Assembly (NCBI GenBank): GCA_035582835.1
Contig: JAYKAV010001000.1
Span: forward strand, 695,178-759,177
From: Phoebastria nigripes
Taxonomy: Eukaryota; Chordata; Aves; Procellariiformes; Diomedeidae
DNA: 64,000 bases
Reading direction: 5' to 3'
The notes under the pieces were generated by a model. It saw only the letters and a list, made by a program, of their open reading frames with translations, had not been told where the DNA came from and made no database searches. Of this stretch, positions 13,301-26,700 are shown piece after piece; positions within the stretch are counted from its first letter, which is position 1; every line of letters begins with the position of its first letter. Both the position numbers and the translations under genes were made by a program.

Positions 13301-15414
13301 TACACTGCATAGAAAACAGAGTCTGGTAAGATTATTCTTTAAAAAAAACAATCAAGGCCTTCTTGCAAGTACTGCTCTGCAAAACCACTGTAGCATATTA
13401 TTGCTAAACGGTTAATAGTTTATGTATTTATATAAATAACATAAAATAGTGCTAACACATGATAGCACATGAACCTGTTTGGATACAAAAATGAAGTATG
13501 TGCATGCCTCAAAGCATTTGATTTACTGCACTCCATAAAAATACACAGAAATTCTGTAAAGTCTGTAATAAGCAGCTCTAGAAGACTCTCTTCACTGCTC
13601 TTTAATAGGATCTGACGGCTAATCTTCAGATATGTGTCCCACACAGCTAAAGCAATACCTGGCAGCATGATTAAGTTAACAGAGTGCTACTGGGGCATTA
13701 GTTGATTAGTGTGGTAAATAATGGGGAGGCAAACCTTCACAGCTCAATGCAAAATTATGAGAAGTTGACCATACTTAATTAAATGGGAGTCTCTCTACCA
13801 GCTTCAGTGTACTTTGGATCAAGCACAAATACCACGGTTAAAAACATGGTTTGAGAAACGGCTATTTCTCAATTGACACTGCCTCATGAAATCTTGAAAA
13901 CTGATCCTAACCGACGCGCCCAGCTAAGCGTTTCATGAAGACAGAAAACGGAATGCAGAAGTATAAATCAAAGGTAAGTTTATTTCACTTTTCTGACTGA
14001 AAACAGTAAAAATATGGGAACTATGTAGTATATCATAAGGATGGTATTTTGGCAGGTNTTGTTAATTATCCAAAAGAATAAATAAAAAGTATAGTAAGGG
14101 CAATTCACATAAAGCTTCAGGAAACTGACGCTAACTAAACAACACTGTGTAAGTTTTCTGATTAGACAGACACACAAGATGTCTGTTACAGAACATAAGT
14201 AAATTCAGAAACATGAAAGTGAAATCAACGTCGGAAGTACACATCCAAAATCCTACTTTAAACAAGATGGAGAAAAAAAAGGAAGCACTATGCAGTGCAC
14301 TAAGGAGTATTATGAGCAGCATTCATATGCCAACCCATAACCAGAAGAGAAAGAAATTAAGACCATGAAAGTTCAGGTTAAGAATCAAGTTGAGTTTAGA
14401 GCAGTAACCTTTATACTACAGGATAACTTCTCAAGGAAGTTGTTTACTTCGAACATGTAAGAAAAGCACTGATCTCTAGAGAAAAAAAAAAAAAAAAGAA
14501 AATGCAGAGAAATGAGCTGATTAAAAGAACATTCATTTCTGCTCCACATACATGAGAATATACATATGTATATGAGACATTTAAATTTGGAGAGATATGC
14601 CAGTTAATATTTCAGTTACCACAAAAAGAGCATGGATTTAAAAAATAAAGATCAGACTGTAGCTAAGATTTCCATTTCAAGTCCTGACTGACATACTTAA
14701 CATTGGAAATTACACAGTTTCCTTTAAAAGTATACAGGAGAACTAGGTTAGCTCTAGAGTCAGAAGACGTGCCACCTACTGAATCCCTTGGAGTGTTCTA
14801 ACATGTAACATCTTCCAAAAGCTCCTTACCCCAAGGTATCCACCCAGCTTGACCCAGCTGAGTCTGCAAAATTTTTAAGAGGGCAGATTAAATTGATATG
14901 ACTGAAGACTACAAACTGCTTAGAATACAAATTTTCCAATATGCACTTTACTTTTGATACATGTGATATCTACAAGAATATTCACTTGTTAGCAAGTTCA
15001 TTAAGCTTCCAGTTTCTTCCTATGCAGTTTATCATGCACACTGTATTGAAGATACATGCCAAAATTGATAAAGACACCATTTATAATATCAGATAAACTT
15101 AATTTGGAGTCGGAACTGATTACAACACTAGATGAACGATACTTTGGTCTTGTCTGTGCTTCAAAGTAAGCACAGAACAGCTTAGGATATGAATTTAAAA
15201 TAATTCCTTTCAAAAGGACAGTCCTATGATGATTTTATCTAAAGAGAAAACAGAGCATTCTTGTTCCTGAATGAGAGAGTCTACACATGGACTTAATCAG
15301 GAAGAATTTTGTGTAGGCAGTGGAGGAGAACATTTTATTATCAGTAAGCAGTTTTCATTTTAATCAAGGATTTACAATCTGAAGTGAAGTAAGAAGACAC
15401 TTTAATCTACTTAC

Positions 15415-15752
15415 CCAATTTTTGTTTTCTCTTTAATTTTGGATGAAGCACCAGTTTTCGGTTTTTTGCTCTCCTTNTCCTTTGGTTTGGATTTAACTTT
15501 TCTACCCTTCTTTTCCTCTTTTCCTTCAGCTGAAACACTGGGGAAGTTTTCAGGACTCATTACTCGTGGAATGTTTCTCTCTCCTCTCTCTTTCGCTTTT
15601 GCAATCGCTTCAGATATTATGCGATTTGCCTTCTCTTGTTTACTTTCCGAGTCTGCTTTTTTCTTCTGCTTCTTTTCAGACATTGCCCTCACCTGGGTAT
15701 TCTGCAACTTAGTATATGATCCTGAACCATCAGTCTTCTTGGAGGAAGGAGG
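15415..15752 (-). CDS. CHD9: CHD9 second coding exon, residues 480-592 (lysine-rich helical motif)
   Basis: The acceptor is CTACAG at 15753-15754 and the donor is GG|GTAAGT at 15415/15414. The exon is 338 nt, entering in phase 0 and leaving after 2 nt of a Gly codon. It begins PPSSKKTDGSG and carries the block KQEKANRIISEAIAKAKERG followed by NIPRVMSPENFP. This block recurs in CHD7 and CHD8 and marks the CHD6-9 subfamily. A strongly basic tail (KKGRKVKSKPK and onward to KIKEKTKIG) follows and suggests nuclear localisation or DNA/RNA contact. One codon contains the N at 15477 (GAN), so that residue is Asp or Glu. Intron read-through would stop at once, because GGGTAA forms at the donor. The same acceptor may serve the alternative first exon at 17,010. 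Confidence 0.97.
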
Positions 15753-16599
15753 CTGTAGCATGAGACAAAAAGTAAATAAAAATCACTTTATTTTAAGAAT
15801 ATAAACATTTCTTGAAGAAAAAGTGCAAATGTTTTTGATATGGATATGCATTTAAAAAAATATTAAACTGGCAGGGACTCATGCAGACACAAAAAAGAAG
15901 GAATTCTGTTTATACCACAGAATGGTATGGGTTTCAGAATAACTACATCATTTGTGGGTTTTAAACAACCAATCTACGTACTGAAAATCAGTAAAAAAAA
16001 ACAAAACAAAACAAAAACCCAATACAAAACACTTTCTAAAATTCTCTCAGCCTTATTTCCACCTCTTGTAGTTAGAGACACCGATCCTTAACCTTTCAAG
16101 CATTCCCATACATTTGACACACACCTCCAACATCTCCAATACATGTCCTTCTCATAAAATCTGAAAAATTAAAAAACTCCCGAAGGTAACAGCATCAGTA
16201 TTTCGCCTTTGATAAGATACCAGGACCACAGATACCTTAAAGCAGACGAAGATCTGCAAGACTAACTCAGTGCTAAACAGAACAGATGCTCGAACAAAAT
16301 CAAGATTAAAAAAACAGACAAAAGATAAAACCAAAACTAAAATTACACAGCTCTATATTCATAAAAAGATCAGAAAGCAGCATTTCTTTTATTTAGACCA
16401 ACATAAGGTCAGTGCCTTAGTTAGAAAATGTAACTTGTTTTTATTTTCAGTTTTTTTATCACCGTTTCACAGTCACAGAATTGTTTATGCTAAGAATGCA
16501 ATATTCAGATTATCAGCCTCTCTTTAAACAGGCTAGAAGACATGTTTTTGCTTTCCTCCCCTCCCCCCTTCCCCTTTGAGGAATGGAAAGAATTTCCTA

Positions 16600-17700
16600 T
16601 TCAAACAGACAAAAACCCCAGCAGATAACAGTTATGTTACGTTCTCACCCGTAAATGCGCCTCTGCCTACAGCATGAAGAAAAGCCACCAGGAATTTCCA
16701 AACACATTTTCTGGCCAAATCCAGTGCACTTCACTGGATACATTTTCTATATGTGCCTCATCAAAGGCTTAAGAGCAGCGCTGCAGCACCGGGAAGGAGG
16801 CAGGGTTCAGGATCACTCTCTAAAATGCCACCTTAAGGCCTACAGGCTATAACAAATAACCAAGACTCGAGAAAACAGCAACAAGCTCAAGATGGCGATG
16901 CAGCACGGCTCCCGCAGCAGCAGCCAGTAATAAGGAAGGTTATTCAATCCCATTAGCCTTTTAGCCCAAAGAACCCCTCCTCCTCCCACTCATTCAGGCT
17001 TTCACTTACCCTTCCTCTTGGCCTCTTCACTGAAGACATTTTTGGCGTCAGACAAAGGCTTGCCCTCTGCTTTTTCAGCACCCCAGGCAGTGCTCAAGAG
17101 AAAAGCATTGAAAGAAGATTGCTAAATGGCCTATTTAGCGAGCTGCAGCCAAGATATGCACAACCCTCCACAAACACACATTGTGATTTATCAACATATT
17201 CCTCCCTTGGCAAGTACACATCCACTGATCCTCCAGCTCAGGTACGGCACGGGCTGCCTGCCTCCCCTCCAGAGCGGGCTTTCCACAACAGCTGTAAGCA
17301 GATAGCCAGATTCCAACAAAGCACAGAAAGAAACGAATGCACAAAGCATCAAAATGCATCAGCATGAATATTAGAGATGTCGTTAAAAATACTGACTCCT
17401 TCTGCGGAAGTAGGCCAGCAGATGGTGCTACCCGTTATTATTCCATTAGACTCCGCAGTTTAACCCCCAACGGACTGCTCTTCCCTACTTGTGGTACGGG
17501 CATTAACTCCTACTTCTCCACCTCCTGCAGTACTGCCGCCCACGGTTCTTCCTTGGATGGAAAATCGTGGGAACTAAGCGTTTGTCTGTCTTAGACTTCA
17601 GTTCATGGCAACTTCGCAGTTCCACTTCTCTCATTGAAACCGGGCCGGGGGACGGCATGGGGGGAGAGAGACCAAAATCTGAGTCTGTGGCCTCACGCAT
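16600..17700 (-). promoter_or_regulatory. CpG-enriched intronic segment, candidate internal CHD9 promoter
   Basis: Compared with flanking intron, this stretch has clearly more G+C and many CpG dinucleotides, for example around 16640-16910 and 17380-17700. It includes an AAGATGGCG YY1-like site at about 16890 and a G-rich run at 17641-17670. No TATA box is evident. It surrounds and lies upstream (minus sense) of the candidate alternative first exon. GC content was judged by eye, not computed. Confidence 0.35.
17010..17039 (-). CDS. Candidate alternative first coding exon of CHD9 (10 codons, creates an AT-hook at the splice junction)
   Basis: On the minus strand an ATG at 17039-17037 (AAAA before it, so A at -3) opens ten codons, MSSVKRPRGR, and is followed at once by the strong donor GTAAGTGA. 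The frame is closed upstream by TGA at 17096-17094 with no other in-frame ATG. Donor phase is 0, matching the 15,752 acceptor 1,257 nt away. Spliced, it reads KRPRGR|PPSSKK, and KRPRGRPP is a canonical AT-hook core. The segment lies in a CpG-enriched patch within the otherwise CpG-poor 24-kb intron, so an internal promoter is plausible. A weak acceptor-like site (TTTTCTCTTGAG) upstream also allows an internal exon. There is no transcript evidence in hand. Confidence 0.45.
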
Positions 17701-20700
17701 ATTTTGCTCTCCAATATACTTTTCAAATTTTTTTTTTTTTTTTTTTACATTGAATTCATTACTATAAGCTAGCAACAGCGATTGTATAAGCATTTGCTTA
17801 CAGACTTCCCTGCTTCCTACAGAAAATGGAAGAACTCCTTAACTCGGTTTTATCCCTCTGCTCCCTGCCCAGACCTACTGGACGCTTTGCAGTGAAAATC
17901 TCCTCAATTACATGGGACACGGCTACATGGTAAACTCTTCATTCCACGGTCGTTTTAAAGTGCTATTTTAAAAGATCAGACAAGTTTTTAAACACGTATT
18001 GTCAACATATCAAATAAGACCAAAAAGAAGATACCATCAGGTTTTTTGAAAGGTTATTGAAAAAACAAGAAGTTTTTGACAGCATAGCTCCATCCTAGCA
18101 ATACCCTTTATTCTCAGAAGCTCATTAAAGAAGAATGAAGATAGATCAGGATTTGATTTCTGTTTTGCTTAGTATATAGTTATACTTTTATTTTGTGATA
18201 CATATGTGTCTTTCCATAGAAAATTTAAAATACTGCAAGGATTTTGAGATTGTTAAGATTAGGCCTTACACTTAAACAGACTTTCACTTCTATTTAAGAT
18301 TCATTTCAAAATGAAGTTCATTGTCCACTGAAATACTAGTGGTACCAAGACATTAAATGGATTCTTTTCTTAACAATACCACTTAAATTCAAAGATATTT
18401 CTGTAAATATGCAGCTTAATCACAAGGANAATTATTAATTTTAATTTTAATTTTGAGAACTCTAGCCAAGATGCTTCTACATTACAGTTACAGTATCTAT
18501 AATAAATTGCAGTGATTTATCTTTTAGGGTTATTATTTCATAACTTAGTAAAAATGCTAAATAATGTACTATTTTGCATTTTGAGATCAGCTAAACAGAA
18601 AAATATTCCTAATATACTCTTGGTATAATTTCAGTTCTAAGCCAAATGCTACTAAAGCCAGTCTAGTTAGAGGATTTTTAAAAGAAATTGGTACGTCCTT
18701 GAACATTCCTGGGCCAGAAACAAACAAACAAAAAATGCCAAATAATTAAGTGGGCAATACAGAAATAGTGGCTTTTTCATAATTCTTTTGCGATAATCTT
18801 CCTAGATATTGTATTACTTTTGAAACAAAGTTTCTTACGCTACATTTCCTCAGAGCTCAAAGCTTCTTCCCAAGTTATTCCTCAACAACTTTTACTACTT
18901 TCTTACTGTAGAATTGTGAGTATGCTGGATGAGGCTACTGTATGTTTTAATTCTTCAGGCTGACCCTCTGCTTCTTGCTCTATACTATTGCTTCTGTTTA
19001 TAAGTTATGTCTCCTGCACTGCACAAACAGTAAGCTATTTATTAGAAAACAGAGAACGTATTTTTTTAATTTTGCTATGACATTTCTAACCATATGGAAA
19101 TGACATTCATGAAGATGCAGGAAGGCACCAGCCAGCCATTCTAAGCTAAATAAAGCTGTAATGAAACCTTCATCAAGGAAGTCACCATTGTCACAAAAAC
19201 CAAAACTGGAAAGCAACACAAGTGTTTTAAGATTAGAAGAACCAGAAACATGCTTGCACTACAGAGGACAGTATCTGCATGTACTTCGCAACTACAGCAA
19301 CAAAAATCATCTAATTCAGCAGAGGTCTTTTATTCTGATAATCATTTCATGCTTCCAAAAAATGTGTGGCTATAAATAGTTAAACAGTTATAAATCATCA
19401 TGCACCCAGAAAACAATTTCAAAAGCTACATAGCATCTACAACAAAAAGGACAAAGCATTCTGCCAAGCCAAAAATACCCCTCCCCCTTACTGAGAGGGG
19501 ACACAGATCAAACATCGTAAAGGTGCATCCTTTTGCCAACGGCTTACAAACCTATTCCATCTATCAGCATTAAGAAAGAAATTCTTAACTGACAAACGTA
19601 TAGGAGAAGGTGGAAAGACAGACCCTGAGGCAGCCACGTATTTAAAAACTGAAGATTTTATTTGGAAAAATACGTTTTTGCTTTTCATGGTTGCAAAGAT
19701 AATAATCCAAATATAACTGAACGTAAACCAATGCAATGTCTTGAGTCTGCACAGAGAGCGCTCCAGGGTATCTGCTGCTGCTAATAGCTTTGTCAAGCAG
19801 CAGCCGAGTGCAACGAACAAGCCTCCCNTCAGTTCCCCGCTGCTCCCCGCAATCCTGTGGGCAGCAGGGAAATTGGCAGGAATCATGTCAATTCCACGCT
19901 ACTGCTGCTGCCNGCAAGAGCCATTAACAGCAGCAGGTCTAGGCTGCACTGCTGTTCACATGGAAGAGCTAGCCCTAAAAAATACTAAGGGTGGAACACG
20001 TATGACAACAGCTGTAAGACTTCCCCACACATGCTCTGATTCACAGCAGCCAGGGGAGCATCTGTTCTTCAGCAGTATTCAAAAGAACTTGACATGATGT
20101 CTTGCAGGAGTAGAAGGTACACTACATATCTGAATGATATCTTAATTAAACTAATGTAAAAGCAATCAATTTACCAGACAATATCAAGAGACAGAATCAT
20201 GACAGCAGTCTTCCCAATAGCTAGCAGTAGTCTGCTGAGTAGGCTTTTCATAGAAAGGCATTTCTCCAACATTTTGTCGTGGGTTGCATAGGACATGCAT
20301 TTGAAGACCTTCACTGGTGTAACAGTACTTCCCACAGCAAGGACAAATCACTGTCCTCACCACTTACAGACGTCGGGTTTTTTCCCCTTGAAGGCCTAAA
20401 CCCATTTTAATTTGCTCCACAACAACTGATAGTTTCTTCACATTCTCTGCATATCACTACAAAGGAAGCCCCAAGAAGAAAGTAAGTTTAACACAGAAAA
20501 AACTTCTATCTTCTAGAAAACCCTCCCAAATCCTGCCTTATCTTTTCCGTAAGTAAACCATTGCTTCTACTGTTAAGAACACCTTTCTTACAGTAGGTAT
20601 GGCCATTCATGGTAGAGGAATATTACTTTCAATTCTGTGTGTGCACAGAATCTTTAAGACTAAATAAATCTCTCTCCTGAGTTGCATCCATTCTTGATAC

Positions 20701-23700
20701 ACTCTAAGGACTGGTAACGCCTTTCCCTGGAATTTTAATGAGTCACACATTCCTGATTTAATTATATAAAGCACTTTTTTTAATAATGATTTTCACTTGT
20801 GGATCTACTCACCCAAACACTATCTACCACTAAGAACTACATTATGACCCTAACTAGTCTAACAATAGAAAGCTAAGGTTTACATTTGCAATGCCTTGAA
20901 TGATTCTTCTACTTCCACTGGTAGCAGTACACACCTGCAGGAAGATGCACATACTAAGTACCGTATGCCTCAAGAGCATAACAAGTTCTTGCTAGTCTAC
21001 CAGGTCCTTAGGAAAATCAAGATGACCTTGACATCAACTGCACTGAAAGCAGCTAAAATTAGCCACCTGGAAACCTGATCTTCATGCATTACCACATCAT
21101 CTTTGTCCATGTTTATTACTAAACAAGGAATCTCTTTGTGCATGTCAAGTCACCAAAATAATATCAAATATCACAACTGTAATACAAATAAGTGAANCGC
21201 ATAACTAATGATCATCACTAGTTTGGGTTTTTTTATCCCAATTATCTTCTCAATTTTTCACATTATAATCACATCAAAACTTGAAAACTGCAGTTGCTTT
21301 TAAGCTGCCACAGTGAAAAATCTTAAAGGAATATCCATTCATCATTTGAATTATAAAATTGTATTTAGGAATGCAACTTTGGAAAAAAAAAAAAATGCAT
21401 GAACTCAACTCAGTGAATTCTAAATTCCACTCTAGTACTCTGAACTTTTTTCCTCTAGAATAGTCTGCATAAGTAACTCTTCTAGTGATTTTTTTAATGG
21501 CCGTTTCATAATCAAAAAGTGTATCTATTAAAAAAAAAAAAAAAAAGATACGAGCTCACACCCTTGACAGAGTCAATCTATAGGAGATTCCTTACAATAT
21601 GAACGTGTGTCACCCCACATGCACGCAGGAAGGAGTCTCCTTTGCTGAATGGCAATCCCAGCAAAAGAAGTGGTTTTCTTTAGATGATGTACTGAAATAA
21701 GATTTCCATGGTTAATTGAGCTACTTCTGCACAACTGATGGGAAGATCACCTAAACACGCAAAGAGGGTTTCTTTTCTCCAGAAAAGTGCCTTTTTTTTT
21801 TCTCCCCTTCAGAGTTCCTTCTGAATTGCTTTTTCTTTTCTTGTTCAACAGTTGCCCCACACCATCTGTTGGGATTGCTCTACAAAGACAAGAGCGCTGG
21901 TAAATGAAGATCCATGGAGTTCTATCATTTTTCCATTCTCTTTGGTGAATATATGGAACTATTAAGAGAGCCAATGAAGCATTCCAAATTGTGGTTTTTT
22001 CAATATGCTGATAATAAGTCTTCTTTTTCTTGCTTATTATCATCGCTAATGAAATGTCTCACTGTTTAAGGGATACAGAATCTCAAGACATACATATGTG
22101 AAACCTAACCCAAATTAAAACAGATGTGTTAACAGATAGATTTAAAAAAAGGAAAAAGATACGGGGGGGGGGAACCTACCTTTTCCATCTTCCATATTTG
22201 TTATCTGTCATGTTGATAAATGAATGGCTAACAACTACAGCAATGTGGCCGGGCAACAGTTTTTGTCTGTATAATAGTCACTTCAGAATGTAAATTTGGT
22301 TACTGTGATTTGTACCTCACAAGGCATCTAACATCAAGCTTATGACCAAATTTTAAATTTATGTGGAAATGAAAACATTAAATGTAAAGGTCAGCAACCT
22401 TAAACTAGTCATGTTTCTAAGACAAAACAAGCACCTGCTTTGCATGTCACACACTCTCTACATAGGGTCTTGTTTCTCATCTAAATGCTACAGAACCCAG
22501 TAATACATATCACTAATCATGTTTCACCACTCCTATACCTAAGATACCATAGCTGTCATTAGTAGCAGCTTCTTAACCAGTAAGCCTCTGATTGACCGTA
22601 TCATTCATTGGGAGAAAATCAAGCCACTGTCCAATGTAACCAGATGCTGCTAAGCTGGGCATGCTGCAAAGGCAACATTGGATATTAGAGAATGAGTCTA
22701 CAACACACATAAGCTTCCATTTGGAAGATTTTGTTTGAAGACAGTTTTTTGGGGCTCAGTGCCAAATATAGTTAGATTGTTTTTCTGAATATTTAGTAGT
22801 GGTATAAAAACCATGTGCAACTTTCACTGTAATTCTTAAAGGAGGTACTATGTAATGGAGCATATTAAATTGCCAGGAAATGAAAGAAATTGAGAATTTC
22901 ATCCTGCTTGCTCTGCCAAGCTACAGCATTGGACACGTGTCAGTTTTCAGTGGCTTGGTGTTCTGTGCCCATCATGTACCCACTTCTCTTTGGTTCTAGT
23001 CTGTAATGGTGAACATAGCTATTTGGAATATGGCATACAACACCAATAAAACCTACTGCCTCAGCAAAATTTCTCAGGTGCTGTTTTTCACATGCAGAAC
23101 TAGTAACACTGAGTACTTGTATTGATCTAAGCCTAAGCAGTGCATATCTTTTGTTCCACCCACGGGGTGGGGTCCCCACTAGAAGTACCGCTATACTTAA
23201 CATGCAAAAACTGTGGGCTCCGATATATGAAAAAANCATAATGAGCATATTCAAGTCAACTGGCACTGTGGATGCACAATAGATTTTAATTACTAGGCTC
23301 AGACCAACTTCAGTCATGCCATACCTCTACCTCTACAGATTTTCTAAAGCCTTTAAATACCTATCCTAAGGGTCAAAATGTTTTCGCAAAAAAGCTCCAC
23401 TACTCTGTTTCTTTCTTGCACTCTTGACCCATCTTACCTGACAGTTTTCACAATTATTTGACTGCTTAAAAAAAAGAGTTGACTTAACTCAATACTCTAG
23501 AAAAGGAAAGTCAGGTTTCAGTTCACTGTTTGAAACAAGTCCTGTGCAAGCATCTGGAAATAAATCTGTAAGATACTTCACCAAATACTTATGGGCAAGA
23601 AAGTATCACAGATCTTTCTGATTTAAAAAGACTAGTCATTAGAGTTCAAAACCCCCAGATAAAGCCCTACAAATATATTGATCCACTGAAATCTCACATC

Positions 23701-26700
23701 ATCAAAGACATTCTTAGAAGGTACAGCTAAGAGTTAGCTTCTTCTGGAACACACCCCTGTTTTCACAATAGGAAAACTTTTATTAACAAGTAAAGCCGGA
23801 TAGCTTCTATAACCGTGGGGAGTGGAATGCTGCAAAGCAGCAAAAGATAACAGTTCTCCCCAACGTTTTTTTTAATGACCTTTTATACTCCGGAAAAATA
23901 TAACATTAACTGAAACGGCACTGATTTCTAGCCTTTCATCACTGAACAAATGTCAGTTCAAGTAATCTCTCACACCAGTAAGTGGTGCTTCAAGAACCTG
24001 CTGAGTAACAATATCGGAGGAAATCAGAATAAGCAGTTAACTTTGTTCTTTTGTGTAGGAAACCTTGCATTCTCTCACAAGATTAAATTCAGTTTATTTC
24101 TGCATTATATTTTAAATCCAAAGTAAGGGGACTCCCTGAACAGATATTAAATGCAAATATAAAGTTCAGTGAGGGATACTAAAAATATTTTGTATGTACT
24201 TAAAGATCTAAGCTTTTCTTTAGACCAAACTACTGAAACATGTCTTTTTTTGAATGCCTCTCTGATTTCAGAATGGAAGAAAACTTTTACTAAACTCGTG
24301 ATCTCCCTTCAAAAAAATGATACAATAAGAAGATACGTTATTTCCTAACTTTAAGACTGATAAAAGGAAAACAAAACCACCTCACAAAATGGAAGCAAAC
24401 AACAGGAAATCCCTAAATGACTTTCGGCTGGACTAAGTTTGCGTTTTGTTCTCCCTCTCCCCAAGGTAAGTCCTCATTTCAGACATTTTCCTGGGGTTAT
24501 TTTTTGAGGCTTTGAGAAAAAGAGAAACAATATAAAAATATTTATTATAAAACTGCAAGAACAAGCACCACCAAAAAATTCATACACACAAAAAATTAAT
24601 TGTTGTGTAACAGAATGATTCAGTATTCCATCTTTCCACTTTGCAAACATCAGGTATCTTGAAAATACAACACAAAGCAACAAAATGTACTAAGTATAAG
24701 CTTACTGTGGGCAAGATTTTCTATTCTTCCTGCTACTATCTGCTGAATTTTTAAAAAGCAGATGTAGCAGCAATATGAATAAAGAGGGCAGACAAATGCC
24801 AACATCAGTATTGTGAACCACGTCATTGCTCTTCAGCTGTCTACAGAGCTCTGAATGGTAAGGTAGCAAAGAGAGTTCCACAGACACCAGTGGACTTTTT
24901 CCTAATGCTCCTCAATCTAAACCATCCTTACGCCAACTAAAACCCATGCCAGTCTAGCAAATGCCACACATTTTGAAATTTAAAATAGCAGTGCAAAGTA
25001 GTAGCCCCTTTTCCCCCCCAACTGGATGCTTCATCACCGGACACACAGACATCCTCACGCAGTTACCATATTCAAGATTAACTTACCTAAGGATAACATG
25101 ACATGGAGCAAAGTTTGTTCACTACAACTTCATCGAACCTCACGGGCTGTCCCAAGGAAACACATTATTAACACCTTCACCTGACTGGCCTCTTTCCCAA
25201 GTTGCTTGATCTAAAACAAAATAGTAAGATACACTAAACGCCCCCCCCCCACCCCCTAAGTGGCAGAACAGTTGTCCCTCGTAGAGCAAGGAACACTTCT
25301 GCCCCTTATTACGAAGCCAGCCCTTGACAATCATACATTCTTTGACTAAAGACTTAGAAGAAATATTTAGCTTTAAAATATTCAGCTAGGTTGTTTTTCA
25401 GCTCTCAGGTTACAGTTATACATGCACATTAAACTACAAGTGACAGCTGTTCAATTTTTATGCAGCTTGCTTTTAAAAAAAACAAGGCTATACAGCCATG
25501 ATATACAAGTTTGTGCATTTATGCTTCCAAGCTCCTAGTAATTTCTAACCCAGTGATCAAATTTAGTCAAATTAGAAGAACAGAAATCTCAGAGATGTCC
25601 CTACCACTTACATGAAGCGGACAGACAGGTAGAGAAGAGATACCTTACTGAGTAAAATGAAACATGAGCTCAATCCTTCTTGGACCTCTGAGAAGCCACG
25701 TAAGACATTACAATTATAGTAACCACAAGCTGCAAAATCCAACCCTTTGACACCGCATAATCTACTCATTCTTTCTTTTCTCCCTACTTCCATATAGATT
25801 CTCATCTGACAAAAGAAAACCTGAACAAAAGTTCTGCTAAAGTAATGCTAAACAGGCCTTCCTGTTACCTACCTCCTCTTCCCCCTTCCCTGAAGGCATT
25901 CAAATGCATCAAAACCAAAAGAACTGTGGAAATGCTATAAGGACCCATATCTCTTCAGAAGATATTTTGACTAAGTGACCAAAATATCAGTCTTTTACAC
26001 CTCCTGTTTTGTTATTCTTGTTTTAAATTCATGCTTAGTAGTATCTAACATTGCCTTCTAACTTCTATTTTTTTCCTTCCTACCTGTGCATCTGAGCCTC
26101 TTAAATGTGCACCTACTGACAGGACTCCCACGGCAAATTACTACATTATATAGATTAAGAAATGGCTGAATAAATACTTCAAAAAAGGCAAATGCTGTGG
26201 ATTGTACTTGTCCATTTATGACAATACTTAAACTGTTGTTCCTCTATTGAACTATTAATTTGTCTACACATAATATCATTCTCTAGTGTTAAATTATGAT
26301 TGAAAAGGAACTTTTCAATGTGTAAATTAAAATGTATTAATTTTGAAGTTTTGAGGAACTTGTGTATTCCCTGAAATGCAGGGTTTATCATTCTTCCCTC
26401 TTCCAAAAAGTTTAATATAGGAAATTTAAAATTTAGGATAATATATCCTGAAAAGATTCCACTTACTGTACTTCCATTCTGATTACTCAAGCCTGTTTCA
26501 ATTCTCTATGCATAATAAAAACAAAACAAAAGGTAAGACTGCTGTAATAGTTTATATTTCTAACCATCAATTTCAGAAACCACTGCTTACTTTCTACGCT
26601 TTTTTGCTTTTGATATTCTAAAGCTCCTGTCCTGAAAGAAAGACAAATTCACAAGTTTGGTTGTCTAAAATCAGTTAAGACAATTCACACGCTCAGGTTT

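Larger units (their letters stand above)
6264..15414 (-). other. CHD9 intron between second and third coding exons
   Basis: About 9.2 kb. It contains the A42 tract (7587-7628), the 36-bp tandem duplication (10295-10366), a T19 tract (11791-11809), a G/T-rich simple stretch near 12935-12990 and a possible very old CR1-like remnant around 7900-8550 that I could not confirm. No coding or RNA gene was seen. Confidence 0.9.

Noticed and set aside
15439..15804. 121-codon plus-strand open frame
   Set aside because: Antisense shadow of the second CHD9 coding exon.
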